DNA of 24,722 nucleotides. Source: an uncultured Clostridia bacterium. GTDB taxonomy: Bacteria; Bacillota; Clostridia; UMGS1883. The notes beneath the pieces are model-generated. The model made no database searches. It saw only the letters and a program-made list of their open reading frames with translations, and was not told the origin of the DNA. The DNA is taken from NCBI GenBank assembly GCA_934476455.1, contig CAKSNY010000034.1, forward strand, positions 1 to 24,722. The letters are read 5' to 3'. The position numbers and the translations under genes were made by a program. Shown here piece after piece: positions 15,591 to 23,794 of this stretch (positions are counted from its first letter, which is position 1; every line of letters starts with the position of its first letter).

Positions 15591-16739
15591 TTACGATAAG
15601 TATGGACAATAAAGCGGAACCGGAAGCCATGCCTTTGCCAGCGCTGCTTTTTGTATATCATCACAATTTATCGGCAGCGGCAGCGTGCCAAATAAAAATT
15701 GATATATATCATATCCCTTTACAGTAAAATCAGCTTCACCATCAAACAGATTTGCCTCTACCGTATCTCCTTCTTTTTTAATACACCATTTACCGAATAT
15801 TTCAGAGTCTATACTAATTTCCCCGTCAGGCAAATTGCGGAAGTTTCTCTTTTTTGGCATATATGCTTCAATAACATTTTTGAAATTCATAACAAGAAAG
15901 TTTCCCGGTTGGAATGCGACATATCTGTCAGCATACTTAAATGCCTCCTCCGTAATGCTGTTGTATTCCGGAATATTTATATACACAATTTCACGGTTGA
16001 ATTCCCTCATATAGCTTTTTATAATACCCGCAAAAGCCTTGCTGTTCCTTATTGAAATTTCAGCAACGGTGCTTTTATCCGCACTCGCAGTAACATACCC
16101 TTCCACAATGTTGCCATCAAAAATTACATACGTTGTATTACCTTTTGCAGTCATCGCATAGTATATATCTTCTTTTTTTCGTTCCTCGTAATTTTTTTGA
16201 GTAACATAGTATTCATACAGTTTATCCGTCAAAATACTGTTATCTTTTTCAAGTGCTGAAAACTTGTAATTAAAATTTGTATTATCCTCGCGAAGCATAG
16301 ATGTTTTAATATGAAAACAAATTTCCTTTCCGCAGCGCTCAAAGCCAAAATGTCTATACCGCCAACGATCGCCGTGAAGATAACACAGATCGATGCCTTC
16401 AGCCTCGCATTCCGCGCACAGTCGTTTCATAAGCTGCTGCATTATTCCTTCCCCTCTGCATTTCATATCGACAGCAACATTTCCTACCGACGCGGCTTTG
16501 AGTTTACGCTCACCTAAATTGTATACAAACGGATATGCTGCAACCGTGCCGCATATTTTCCCCTCTTTCTTTGCTGCAAGATGCCACCCCATAGTTCTAT
16601 CGCTTGGTCTGAAAATTCTTGGATACAAGTCCTCGAAATGCATCTCAAATCCGTTCTGCTGCGTAAATACCCCGTTTAAAAATTCTACCAATTCTGTACA
16701 GTCGTTTTTCTTCAGTCTTGAAATTTTTAAATTATCCAT
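15591..16739 (-). CDS. GNAT N-acetyltransferase, Eis-like
   Basis: A 382-residue protein with an N-terminal GNAT fold (residues about 5-140). AASVGNVAVDMKCRGEGIMQQLM holds the acetyl-CoA loop (CRGEG in place of Q/RxxGxG). It continues to LCYLHGDRWRYRHFGFER, typical of Eis-type acetyltransferases, and the C-terminal half (about 280-382, ending DFTVKGYDIYQFLFGT) resembles the sterol-carrier-like domain found with them. Known relatives acetylate amines. In this operon an amino-sugar or other amine substrate is possible, but Eis-like genes are also common without a catabolic link. AGGGAG precedes the ATG. It is 13 bp from the GH1 gene, so it is co-transcribed. Confidence 0.82.
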   Translation of the reverse strand: MDNLKISRLKKNDCTELVEFLNGVFTQQNGFEMHFEDLYPRIFRPSDRTMGWHLAAKKEGKICGTVAAYPFVYNLGERKLKAASVGNVAVDMKCRGEGIMQQLMKRLCAECEAEGIDLCYLHGDRWRYRHFGFERCGKEICFHIKTSMLREDNTNFNYKFSALEKDNSILTDKLYEYYVTQKNYEERKKEDIYYAMTAKGNTTYVIFDGNIVEGYVTASADKSTVAEISIRNSKAFAGIIKSYMREFNREIVYINIPEYNSITEEAFKYADRYVAFQPGNFLVMNFKNVIEAYMPKKRNFRNLPDGEISIDSEIFGKWCIKKEGDTVEANLFDGEADFTVKGYDIYQFLFGTLPLPINCDDIQKAALAKAWLPVPLYCPYLS

Positions 16740-16752
16740 AATTGCTCCCTTT

Positions 16753-18024
16753 TTAAATTTGCTTACTCAAAGTAGGTATTTTTGTAAGATATTTGCGTAA
16801 AATTTCCTGATTGAAACAGTTGTTTTTTATAATATCGCGATAAAAATACGCGCTCTTTTTAGGCGTCCTCTTAAATGTTTCAAAATCAACGGCCGCCAAA
16901 CCAAATTTGGGGAGATAACTTCCCCATTCATAATTATCCATAAGTGACCAATGCATATACCCTGTAACATCAACGCCCATTTCCATTGCGTCACTGAGGG
17001 CTGAAAGATAAAGCGTCATATAAACAATTCTCCAGTCGTCATCATTGCAGGCAACGCCGTTTTCGGTGATCACAACGGATTTATCCTTAAGTCTTGAAAG
17101 CTGATGTACCATAACCTCCGGATAAAATTCATCAAGGTAAAAGTCCATATCAATAAGAGGCAAATATGTATGCTTATACCTCCTCCGCGGCGTTTTCACA
17201 GTCCTTGAATCAACAATTGCGCGATGGTAAATATTTATTGCCCAGTAGTCGCATGTGTCCTTTATTTCTTTATCAAAGTACCCGTCCGCAAGCTGCAGCG
17301 AAACAACTTCGCCTGTTCTTATCGCGTGAAAGAAAAATTCATTTTCCGATGCATCTTTAAAATCTGCGAGCGCCCTGTCAAATGGGTCATACATCCTTTT
17401 CGGATGAAACATTGTAAACGGATGTGCCGTGCTTATCGGTGCTTTTGAATATTTCTTTATAACGTGATACCCTAAAGCATGATATTTAATAACATACATT
17501 CTATCCTCATAAAACGCAAATTCGTTAAAAACGTTCCAACTGTCAACAAAAGGTGCATAAATTGGAACAACCTTTTCGAGAAAGCGCTCAAAATACTTTC
17601 TGTTGTCAAGGTTTGAAAACCCGCCTATATCATCAAACCAAATCGGGTGTGTAAAATGATGTATCGTAAGTAATACCTTTATGCCGTTTTCCTTAAGCAG
17701 CGAAAGTTCTTTATGATAATGATAAATTGCTTTATCATCAAACTGCCCTTTAATTGGCTCTATTCTTGACCATTCAATACTCATTCTATATGCCTGTAAG
17801 TCAAGGTGTTTCATAAGTGCTATATCTTCTTCTACCATATTGTAATGATTACACGTCATACCGCTGCGAGCATATACGCTTTCCTTACCCAACGGCAAGG
17901 TCAATTCCTCTTTATAACGGTTACAATTTGGATTATTGCCCTCTATCTGATGTCCCGCTGTTGCTGTTCCCCAAAGAAAGTGTTTGGGGAATTTAAATTC
18001 CGGTATAGAAAATATATCGTACAA
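16753..18024 (-). CDS. GH1 beta-glycosidase
   Basis: A 423-residue protein from TTG 18024, which has GGGAGGAG 8 bases upstream. ATG 18075 is in frame but has no ribosome binding site and would overlap the preceding gene. GH1 hallmarks, numbered from the TTG: FPKHFLWGTATAGHQIEG at the N-terminus, HFTHPIWF, acid/base Glu168 in WNVFNE (the usual TxNEP is altered to VFNEF), nucleophile Glu321 in VITENG, and MHWSLMDNYEW near the end. The enzyme is cytoplasmic and probably cleaves a beta-linked sugar from the imported oligosaccharide. The length is usual for the family. Whether it takes free or 6-phospho-sugars is not clear. Confidence 0.88.
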   Translation of the reverse strand: MYDIFSIPEFKFPKHFLWGTATAGHQIEGNNPNCNRYKEELTLPLGKESVYARSGMTCNHYNMVEEDIALMKHLDLQAYRMSIEWSRIEPIKGQFDDKAIYHYHKELSLLKENGIKVLLTIHHFTHPIWFDDIGGFSNLDNRKYFERFLEKVVPIYAPFVDSWNVFNEFAFYEDRMYVIKYHALGYHVIKKYSKAPISTAHPFTMFHPKRMYDPFDRALADFKDASENEFFFHAIRTGEVVSLQLADGYFDKEIKDTCDYWAINIYHRAIVDSRTVKTPRRRYKHTYLPLIDMDFYLDEFYPEVMVHQLSRLKDKSVVITENGVACNDDDWRIVYMTLYLSALSDAMEMGVDVTGYMHWSLMDNYEWGSYLPKFGLAAVDFETFKRTPKKSAYFYRDIIKNNCFNQEILRKYLTKIPTLSKQI

Positions 18025-18032
18025 TTTTGTTA

Positions 18033-18040
18033 CTCCTCCC
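18033..18040 (-). promoter_or_regulatory. Ribosome binding site fixing a TTG start
   Basis: GGGAGGAG on the minus strand, 8 bases before TTG 18024 of the GH1 gene. No such site lies before the in-frame ATG at 18075. Confidence 0.75.
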
Positions 18041-18064
18041 TCATTATGATTAAAGTCGTAAAGT

Positions 18065-20869
18065 TCACCATTCAATTGAAATAAAACTTTCTGCTTCTAT
18101 ACTGCATACCATAGAATTATTTCCCGTAATTTCGATCTTTCCGTTGCCGCACACCGTATATTTTGCCTTGGAAAGATTATATTCACTTTCATTCCATTCA
18201 ACAATATCTTTTAACGGTCTATCACATATATTTACAAGGATAAGCTTTTTCTTGTCCCCATTCTTTAAAGTTCCGCCAACTATGTACGGAGAATGCAAAA
18301 ATCCAATATGAAACATTGTCAGAATATTGTAAAAAGAGTGCTCCTTTGCGGCTTTTATAACCGGTGGGCGCATTATTTCACAGTATTTAAAGAACTCTTT
18401 GTTTTTATATCTGAAATTTACAAGTTTTTTGACAAATTCAAGTCGCTTGGCATTGTAAGTAAAATCCGGATTTATCCATCCAAGCTGCTGACCGAATACA
18501 AGTTCTTTTGCCAAATTGTATTTCCACGCCAGATCGTTCTTTTTTACAGCACCGTTTGTGTTCCTTCCGAAAACGCAAACTTTTGTGCCGTAAATGCTCA
18601 TGAACGCCGGAACGTCACAAATACTTCCGCCCCACATCCACGAAAGGAAACCGTCTACAGAATTTGAATAAACTTCTGCATTTGCCTCTGTGGTAAATAC
18701 TTTATCTTTTGGTTTTGCCGAATTTAACTGCGAAAGAAGTTCCCTGTAGTTTTTTTGCCACCAGCCGCCGCCGCCCGTTGGATGGCTGTGCGACTTGTCC
18801 ATACACAAATGCGGCACACGTGCTGCAACTTGATCAAGATATATTGCATCGACATCAAGTTCTTTGAACATTTTTGTTGTAAGTTCTGTCAGCTTATCTC
18901 TCCACAACCGATAAGACGGACATATTGGCGAAAGTTCAACACTGTCACCGTTTTTCTTCTTTGATTCATATGTTAAAATCACCGGCTCTCCGTTTTCCTT
19001 TTTTACAGCGCCCGGTCTTCCTAATTCTTCAAATTCATAGTTTTCGTCTTCTCTGTCCTGGTTATCCCACAAAAGAGCGTTTATGTACGGCATTACTCTG
19101 ATTCCGCTTTCTTTAAGTTTCGGAAGTGCATCCAAAAACTTTTCTTTTGCCGGCATAAAATGCGGATAATCGCTGTCAAACGGAATTTTATGCCAATTAT
19201 ATATGTGATAGCCAATCGGAACGCCCAACTCTTCTCTGAGCTTAATTGGAATTTTGTACCAGTCATCCTTGTCGCCGGAGTTCTCACTGCGTACATCAGA
19301 CGGAATTACGTGCCCGCTTTTTGGGTCATATGGTACCCAATCCATAATCCAAAAAGGAATTTCCTGCATCCATTGCGGTGTTTGCTTTTCCCTTTTATCT
19401 GTGTACCAATCGCATTCAGTATGAACGAATTCTTTGTAGATTTTTGTTGCATCGAACCAGTCGCCATTAAATATTTGCCATACAGCCTTGCCCGGCAGCT
19501 TTTGAGAATTTGCACTTTTTCCTATATTTTCTGCGTGATAACGGCAGCTTAATCTTACGTCCCCGTTTTGCGTGCTTGCCGCATATAGGTCCTTTAAAGC
19601 GCCGCTTTTATCGTGTACGGAATAATATATACTGTTATCTCTAATTCCGCTGTGTCTGTACAGTGCATAGTATGGCATGGGATATTTAAAACCGGACGGA
19701 TATGCACCGCCATCATAATTATCTGTAGCGTTAAAGCTTTTTCTTACCGTACCGCCGTGTTCAGGAACAAAAAGGTCGAGCTTATCTTTCCCTGTTATAT
19801 ACATACGGGGATATGTGCACCAAATAAGTGAATATTCCGAAGATGTATTCTTAACCTCAACACTCCATTCAATTTTGTTTTCGTCTTTAATCAAATGTGC
19901 GCATATCAGCAAGGTTATTCCCCGCAGCCCTTCGCAATCAGGATTTGCCAAAACAAATTCAACTGTATTTTCGCCGCTGATCATTTTGACCTCTTCCCAA
20001 ACAGAAAGCGTGTCTACAAAAATTTCTTTTCCCGTGACAACATTACAAAGAAGCATTGCGCAAATTGCTCTTTCTTGTATCCCATCCCAAAATGCAAGTC
20101 TTTTCTTTCCGCATATCACAGGAACTGTTAGTTTCCCTGAATTTATATTAAGCGCATTTTTTGCCTCAAAAGCGTTTCTTTTTACTTTTGGTTTTTTCTC
20201 AAAAGGTGTATCGGAAAATGTGTATGTTGTAAAAATGGGGTTGTCCGCGTTGTAATATGACAAATCGTCATTATAACAAATCGTATATATATGTGAATTA
20301 ACGGTCATATTCTCCAGATGGACAAATCCTCCGTTTATTTTTAAGCACTTTTTATCGTTTTTGAGTACCATTTCACCCTCAAGCGCTATTTTTCGCGGCA
20401 AATCCTCAATTTTCGCAACAATATCTCCACTTTTATCGCAGGCCGTTGTAAAGGAATTTTCCTTAACATCTGCAAGCCCGATAACGGGACACGTGTCATA
20501 CCGTTTTTTCTTGAGCGTATAAAATGTTTCCTGAATAATAGCGGCACTTTCTTTTGAAAAAGTAAACCTGTTCGTTATTAAAATATCATCAACCGTATTT
20601 TTTGTTTTTTCATTCAACGGAGGGGTCGCAATTTCCAATATATTGCCGTCAATACGCATTGCTGCATTTTCATAAAATGCTTTGCAAAAATCAAGTCCGT
20701 TTTGGTAAGCACAACCGTCGCTGTATGTTCTGTTTATAAATACTCCGTCTTTAAAGTACAGAACATAGTCCTCTTTTTCCGTCACCTTAATACACAGCCC
20801 TGTTTCATCGCTTACGTAAACCTCGGCATTTGCTCCATTCATTCCCAAAGAAAAATTAAATTTCTTCAT
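18065..20869 (-). CDS. Putative glycoside hydrolase with DUF6259-like barrel
   Basis: A 934-residue protein. The N-terminal ~490 residues are mainly beta-sandwich (for example LVLKND..CLKING and ENKIEWSVEVKNTSSEY). A TIM barrel covers about 500-850: IPFWIMDWVPYD, IGYHIYNWHKIPFD, RVMPYINALLWDNQD, AIYLDQVAA (Asp679), KSHSHPTGGGGWW and VFTTEANAEVY (Glu728). A small beta domain ends the protein. This arrangement and the HSHPTGGGGWW motif match proteins carrying DUF6259, which are thought to be glycosidases; Asp679 and Glu728 would be the catalytic candidates. No signal peptide. It lies 48 bp after the GH123-like gene and 40 bp before GH1. The substrate is unknown. Confidence 0.65.
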   Translation of the reverse strand: MKKFNFSLGMNGANAEVYVSDETGLCIKVTEKEDYVLYFKDGVFINRTYSDGCAYQNGLDFCKAFYENAAMRIDGNILEIATPPLNEKTKNTVDDILITNRFTFSKESAAIIQETFYTLKKKRYDTCPVIGLADVKENSFTTACDKSGDIVAKIEDLPRKIALEGEMVLKNDKKCLKINGGFVHLENMTVNSHIYTICYNDDLSYYNADNPIFTTYTFSDTPFEKKPKVKRNAFEAKNALNINSGKLTVPVICGKKRLAFWDGIQERAICAMLLCNVVTGKEIFVDTLSVWEEVKMISGENTVEFVLANPDCEGLRGITLLICAHLIKDENKIEWSVEVKNTSSEYSLIWCTYPRMYITGKDKLDLFVPEHGGTVRKSFNATDNYDGGAYPSGFKYPMPYYALYRHSGIRDNSIYYSVHDKSGALKDLYAASTQNGDVRLSCRYHAENIGKSANSQKLPGKAVWQIFNGDWFDATKIYKEFVHTECDWYTDKREKQTPQWMQEIPFWIMDWVPYDPKSGHVIPSDVRSENSGDKDDWYKIPIKLREELGVPIGYHIYNWHKIPFDSDYPHFMPAKEKFLDALPKLKESGIRVMPYINALLWDNQDREDENYEFEELGRPGAVKKENGEPVILTYESKKKNGDSVELSPICPSYRLWRDKLTELTTKMFKELDVDAIYLDQVAARVPHLCMDKSHSHPTGGGGWWQKNYRELLSQLNSAKPKDKVFTTEANAEVYSNSVDGFLSWMWGGSICDVPAFMSIYGTKVCVFGRNTNGAVKKNDLAWKYNLAKELVFGQQLGWINPDFTYNAKRLEFVKKLVNFRYKNKEFFKYCEIMRPPVIKAAKEHSFYNILTMFHIGFLHSPYIVGGTLKNGDKKKLILVNICDRPLKDIVEWNESEYNLSKAKYTVCGNGKIEITGNNSMVCSIEAESFISIEW

Positions 20870-20893
20870 TGCTTTATACGTTCCTTTCTGAAT

Positions 20894-20906
20894 TTTCTGG
20901 CAGAAA
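20894..20906. repeat. 13-bp palindrome between operon genes
   Basis: TTTCTGGCAGAAA is a perfect inverted repeat (6-bp arms, one central base) in the 48-bp gap before the DUF6259-like gene. A further TTTCTG lies 9 bp away at 20885-20890. It could be an operator or chance. Confidence 0.4.
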
Positions 20907-20917
20907 TACTCACTGCA

Positions 20918-22576
20918 TTATTTCATTTTTTTAATACACAAGTTTATTTTTTCTCTGAGATTTAAAATATAATCGGCACAATGCGGATATTCCTTAAAAG
21001 AAATCGGTTTTACCGAATCTATCATACGGACAATATCAGCCTTTGGCATATAATTTTCAAGCAACTCCATCGCTCGAATATCTTGCAATGCCTCATTAAA
21101 AACCTTTAATCTTATCGACGGTATTGGGCCGTTTTTGCCCGGATATACGGAAAAAGCGTCGCCCGACGGGTAAGCGCCGTCAGCATCCGTTACCAAAAAT
21201 GGGTTGATTTGTTTTTTTGAAAATACAGAATAATAGAAGTTATACCCCCAATGCAAAAAGCCATTTATTCCGTATTTATACAATTGATATCCTATAATTC
21301 TGTTTCTGTATGAAGGCATAGCCATAAATCTGTTGCTTACATTTTCATCACACTGTGAACAGCAATTATATGCCCATAACGGTTCAACCTTTGCATTGAT
21401 AAACGGTTCTATATGGTTTGTCGCACAAACAGGTGTTTCGATAAGTTTCTTTTGATAAAATTCAAAATCCGACAAAGCATCGATTGTTTTGAAGTCTTTG
21501 ATAAAGCGGTAAATAATATCCCTTGCCTTTTTATATGATTCAACCTGCTCTGCAGACGGCTCATCGGAGATATGAAAATATACACTATCTTCAATATTTT
21601 TTTCTTTTATAACTTCTATAAGCTTTGGCAAGAAACAGTTCAGAAATTCTATATATTCTTTTGAATCCGATTTTGTATCCCAGCCGAATATTTTTTCTGT
21701 TTTTCCGTTAACCTCTGCCACAATTTTTGGTGCAGCAACTGCTCCCCACTGGGTAAACAGGTGTGAAATTTCAAAATACTTTATACCATTCTTTCTGCCT
21801 AAATCAATCCATCTTATCAGCTTATCAAAGCTAAAGCTGTATGTATCCTTTTCCTTTGTCACATCAACAAGCTGAACAGTCGGGCGTTCGCCCCCCACCT
21901 CGGTATCAAGCGGCGGCGTAAAAACCGGTGTAAGAAGCATATTTACACCGTGTTCAGCTGCCATTTCCATAAATTTATCGATAAGTTTCCAATGCTTTTC
22001 TCCAAAAGTTTTCACCCCGTAATATGTCGCTATGCAGTCAGCATGAAACCATTGCGTAAAAATCAACTGCTGTTTTGGGAGAATATTGTCAATTACTTCC
22101 AATTCAAATATCTTCTGTTCGTTAACTCTGCTGTCCTCGGATAAAAAGGTTACTTTTATCGGATATTTACCTGCAACACAGCTCTCACTTATTTTGACGC
22201 TAATCCAAATTGAATGATATGCACTGTTAAAAAGTGTTACCTCCCCGTCTTGAATAGGACGCAGAATATCCGGAAATAATCCGCTTTTTGTTGTTATATA
22301 GTTTTCATCGCATTTTCCCGGATAGGCCGGAAGCTCCGACGCAACATTTCCCACAAGATAAATTGTTATCATATCACGCAAATTGGATTCTACCTTTACT
22401 TTTAAAGGTATCCTCGTACCGTTTTGCTCTCTTGGGATGTTTGATTTATATGCAATTTGGTAGGAAAATTCTTCGCCTTTTAAAGCACTCGCCGAAGTGT
22501 ACTCCTCACAGGAATTAAAATCGTTCAAAAAAACCTTTTCAAGCGATGAGCATTGTCTAAATAAAACTTCACACAT
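20918..22576 (-). CDS. GH123-like beta-N-acetylgalactosaminidase (DUF4091)
   Basis: A 552-residue protein. Residues about 1-165 form a beta-sandwich (WISVKISESCVAGKYPIKVTF). A TIM barrel follows with FTQWFHADCIATYYG, MAAEHGVNMLLTPVFTPPLD and FEISHLFTQWG. The pair Asp338-Glu339 in VYFHISDEPS matches the Asp-Glu of GH123, which uses substrate-assisted hydrolysis and requires a 2-acetamido group. The C-terminal GINGFLHWGYNFYYS and RLKVFNEALQDIRAMELLE are typical of the DUF4091 region. Characterised GH123 members remove beta-GalNAc. No signal peptide. AGGGGTG precedes ATG 22576. It lies 32 bp after the GH88 gene. Confidence 0.85.
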   Translation of the reverse strand: MCEVLFRQCSSLEKVFLNDFNSCEEYTSASALKGEEFSYQIAYKSNIPREQNGTRIPLKVKVESNLRDMITIYLVGNVASELPAYPGKCDENYITTKSGLFPDILRPIQDGEVTLFNSAYHSIWISVKISESCVAGKYPIKVTFLSEDSRVNEQKIFELEVIDNILPKQQLIFTQWFHADCIATYYGVKTFGEKHWKLIDKFMEMAAEHGVNMLLTPVFTPPLDTEVGGERPTVQLVDVTKEKDTYSFSFDKLIRWIDLGRKNGIKYFEISHLFTQWGAVAAPKIVAEVNGKTEKIFGWDTKSDSKEYIEFLNCFLPKLIEVIKEKNIEDSVYFHISDEPSAEQVESYKKARDIIYRFIKDFKTIDALSDFEFYQKKLIETPVCATNHIEPFINAKVEPLWAYNCCSQCDENVSNRFMAMPSYRNRIIGYQLYKYGINGFLHWGYNFYYSVFSKKQINPFLVTDADGAYPSGDAFSVYPGKNGPIPSIRLKVFNEALQDIRAMELLENYMPKADIVRMIDSVKPISFKEYPHCADYILNLREKINLCIKKMK

Positions 22577-22608
22577 CCTTGTTCACCCCTTTATAAGCTG
22601 CACATTTA

Positions 22609-23760
22609 TTATTCAAACAACAGGCTGAAGCCTTTTAGCTTATATATTGCCTCAGTAAAATAATAATCGCCGTAAATAATCGGAAGATGCGTAACCTTTT
22701 TCATCCTTTCCGGATCATTTGTCCAAAGCTCCGTACCCATCTGTAAAACGGAGTCCTCATCGGTGCTATAATTGCAAAACCTTTCATCGAGTACGCGAAG
22801 TATTTTAAGAGCTGCGTCATAATACAATCTGCCCTCAAGAGCCGGAACATTTCTTGACAGTTCCAAAAGTCCGCACGCCGCACAAGCCCCCGCGGTCGTA
22901 TCATACAGGAGTGGCTCTTCCGGAGAACGGAAATCAGCCCTCGGAATGTAGCCATCATTACATATGCAGGAAATAAAATAATGTGCAATTTTTTTTGCAG
23001 TGTCAAGATATTCAGTCTTACCGGTATGAATATAACTTAAAACAAATCCGTGAAGCCCCCAAGCCTGGCCTCGTGACCATGAAGAATTTTCATCATAACC
23101 CTGACCGCCCTCGCATTTAATATACTCGCCGGTATCTGAATCATAATGAACAATATGTTTAACAGAACCGTCCGGACGAACGTGATTTTGCATTGTGGTA
23201 TCTGCATGCCTCATTGCAATTTGCTTAAAGCGGCTGTCTCCGATTTCATCCGATGCCCAGTACAAGAGCGGAATATTCATCATACAGTCAATTATTGCGA
23301 CGCAGGGGTCCCAGTTCCACGCGCGTATAAACTGTCCTGCAGGGTTATATTTGGATGCAAGTATACTTGCTGCATAAAGATTTCTTGCACGCGACTTTTT
23401 GTTTCCCGTAACTCTGTAATCAACACCTGCCGAAATATGCCACATAAAACCTACATCGTGGTGTAAATCATCAAAGTTTTCAAATGCCTTATCCAAATGT
23501 TCTTCTGCACACTGTGCAGTTTCCTTGTAAACCTCTTTCTTTGTTCCGCAGTACATAAGCCACATAAGCCCCGGCCAAAAACCATTTGTCCACCATGTAA
23601 TACGATCGCCTTTTCTATCATCATGTACGCCGTTTACTGTAGTATACGGTATTTTTTCCTTTGAACGCTTTGCAACAACGGAAAGCTTTTTGTCAAGTTT
23701 TTCCCAAACACCGCAAATAAAATCCTTATCTTTTTGCGCAGCCTTTTCAAAATCAAACAT
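22609..23760 (-). CDS. GH88 unsaturated glucuronyl hydrolase
   Basis: A 383-residue protein from ATG 23760, which has GGGAGGAA (23767-23774) upstream; an ATG at 23820 lies inside the preceding gene and lacks such a site. The alpha/alpha-barrel signatures are complete: TNGFWPGLMWLMY, HHDVGFMW (Asp102), AIIDCMMNIPLLYWAS (Asp158), SWSRGQAWGLHGF, DTTAGACAACGLLEL and YGDYYFTEAIYKL. The two aspartates match the catalytic pair of known UGLs, which hydrate the 4,5-unsaturated uronate left by polysaccharide lyases and so release it from GlcNAc/GalNAc or glucose. It implies a lyase product as substrate, in agreement with the lyase-like gene next to it. Predicted cytoplasmic. Confidence 0.92.
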   Translation of the reverse strand: MFDFEKAAQKDKDFICGVWEKLDKKLSVVAKRSKEKIPYTTVNGVHDDRKGDRITWWTNGFWPGLMWLMYCGTKKEVYKETAQCAEEHLDKAFENFDDLHHDVGFMWHISAGVDYRVTGNKKSRARNLYAASILASKYNPAGQFIRAWNWDPCVAIIDCMMNIPLLYWASDEIGDSRFKQIAMRHADTTMQNHVRPDGSVKHIVHYDSDTGEYIKCEGGQGYDENSSWSRGQAWGLHGFVLSYIHTGKTEYLDTAKKIAHYFISCICNDGYIPRADFRSPEEPLLYDTTAGACAACGLLELSRNVPALEGRLYYDAALKILRVLDERFCNYSTDEDSVLQMGTELWTNDPERMKKVTHLPIIYGDYYFTEAIYKLKGFSLLFE

Positions 23761-23766
23761 TGAAAC

Positions 23767-23774
23767 TTCCTCCC
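23767..23774 (-). promoter_or_regulatory. Ribosome binding site fixing the GH88 start
   Basis: GGGAGGAA on the minus strand, 6 bases before ATG 23760. Confidence 0.7.
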
Positions 23775-23794
23775 AAATTTTAAATAACCGATAA

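Noticed and set aside
19815..20255. Plus-strand open frame of 146 codons, and similar ones opposite other genes
   Set aside because: They are mirror frames of minus-strand genes with clear domains and show compositional artefacts (Ser/Phe/Ile-rich).
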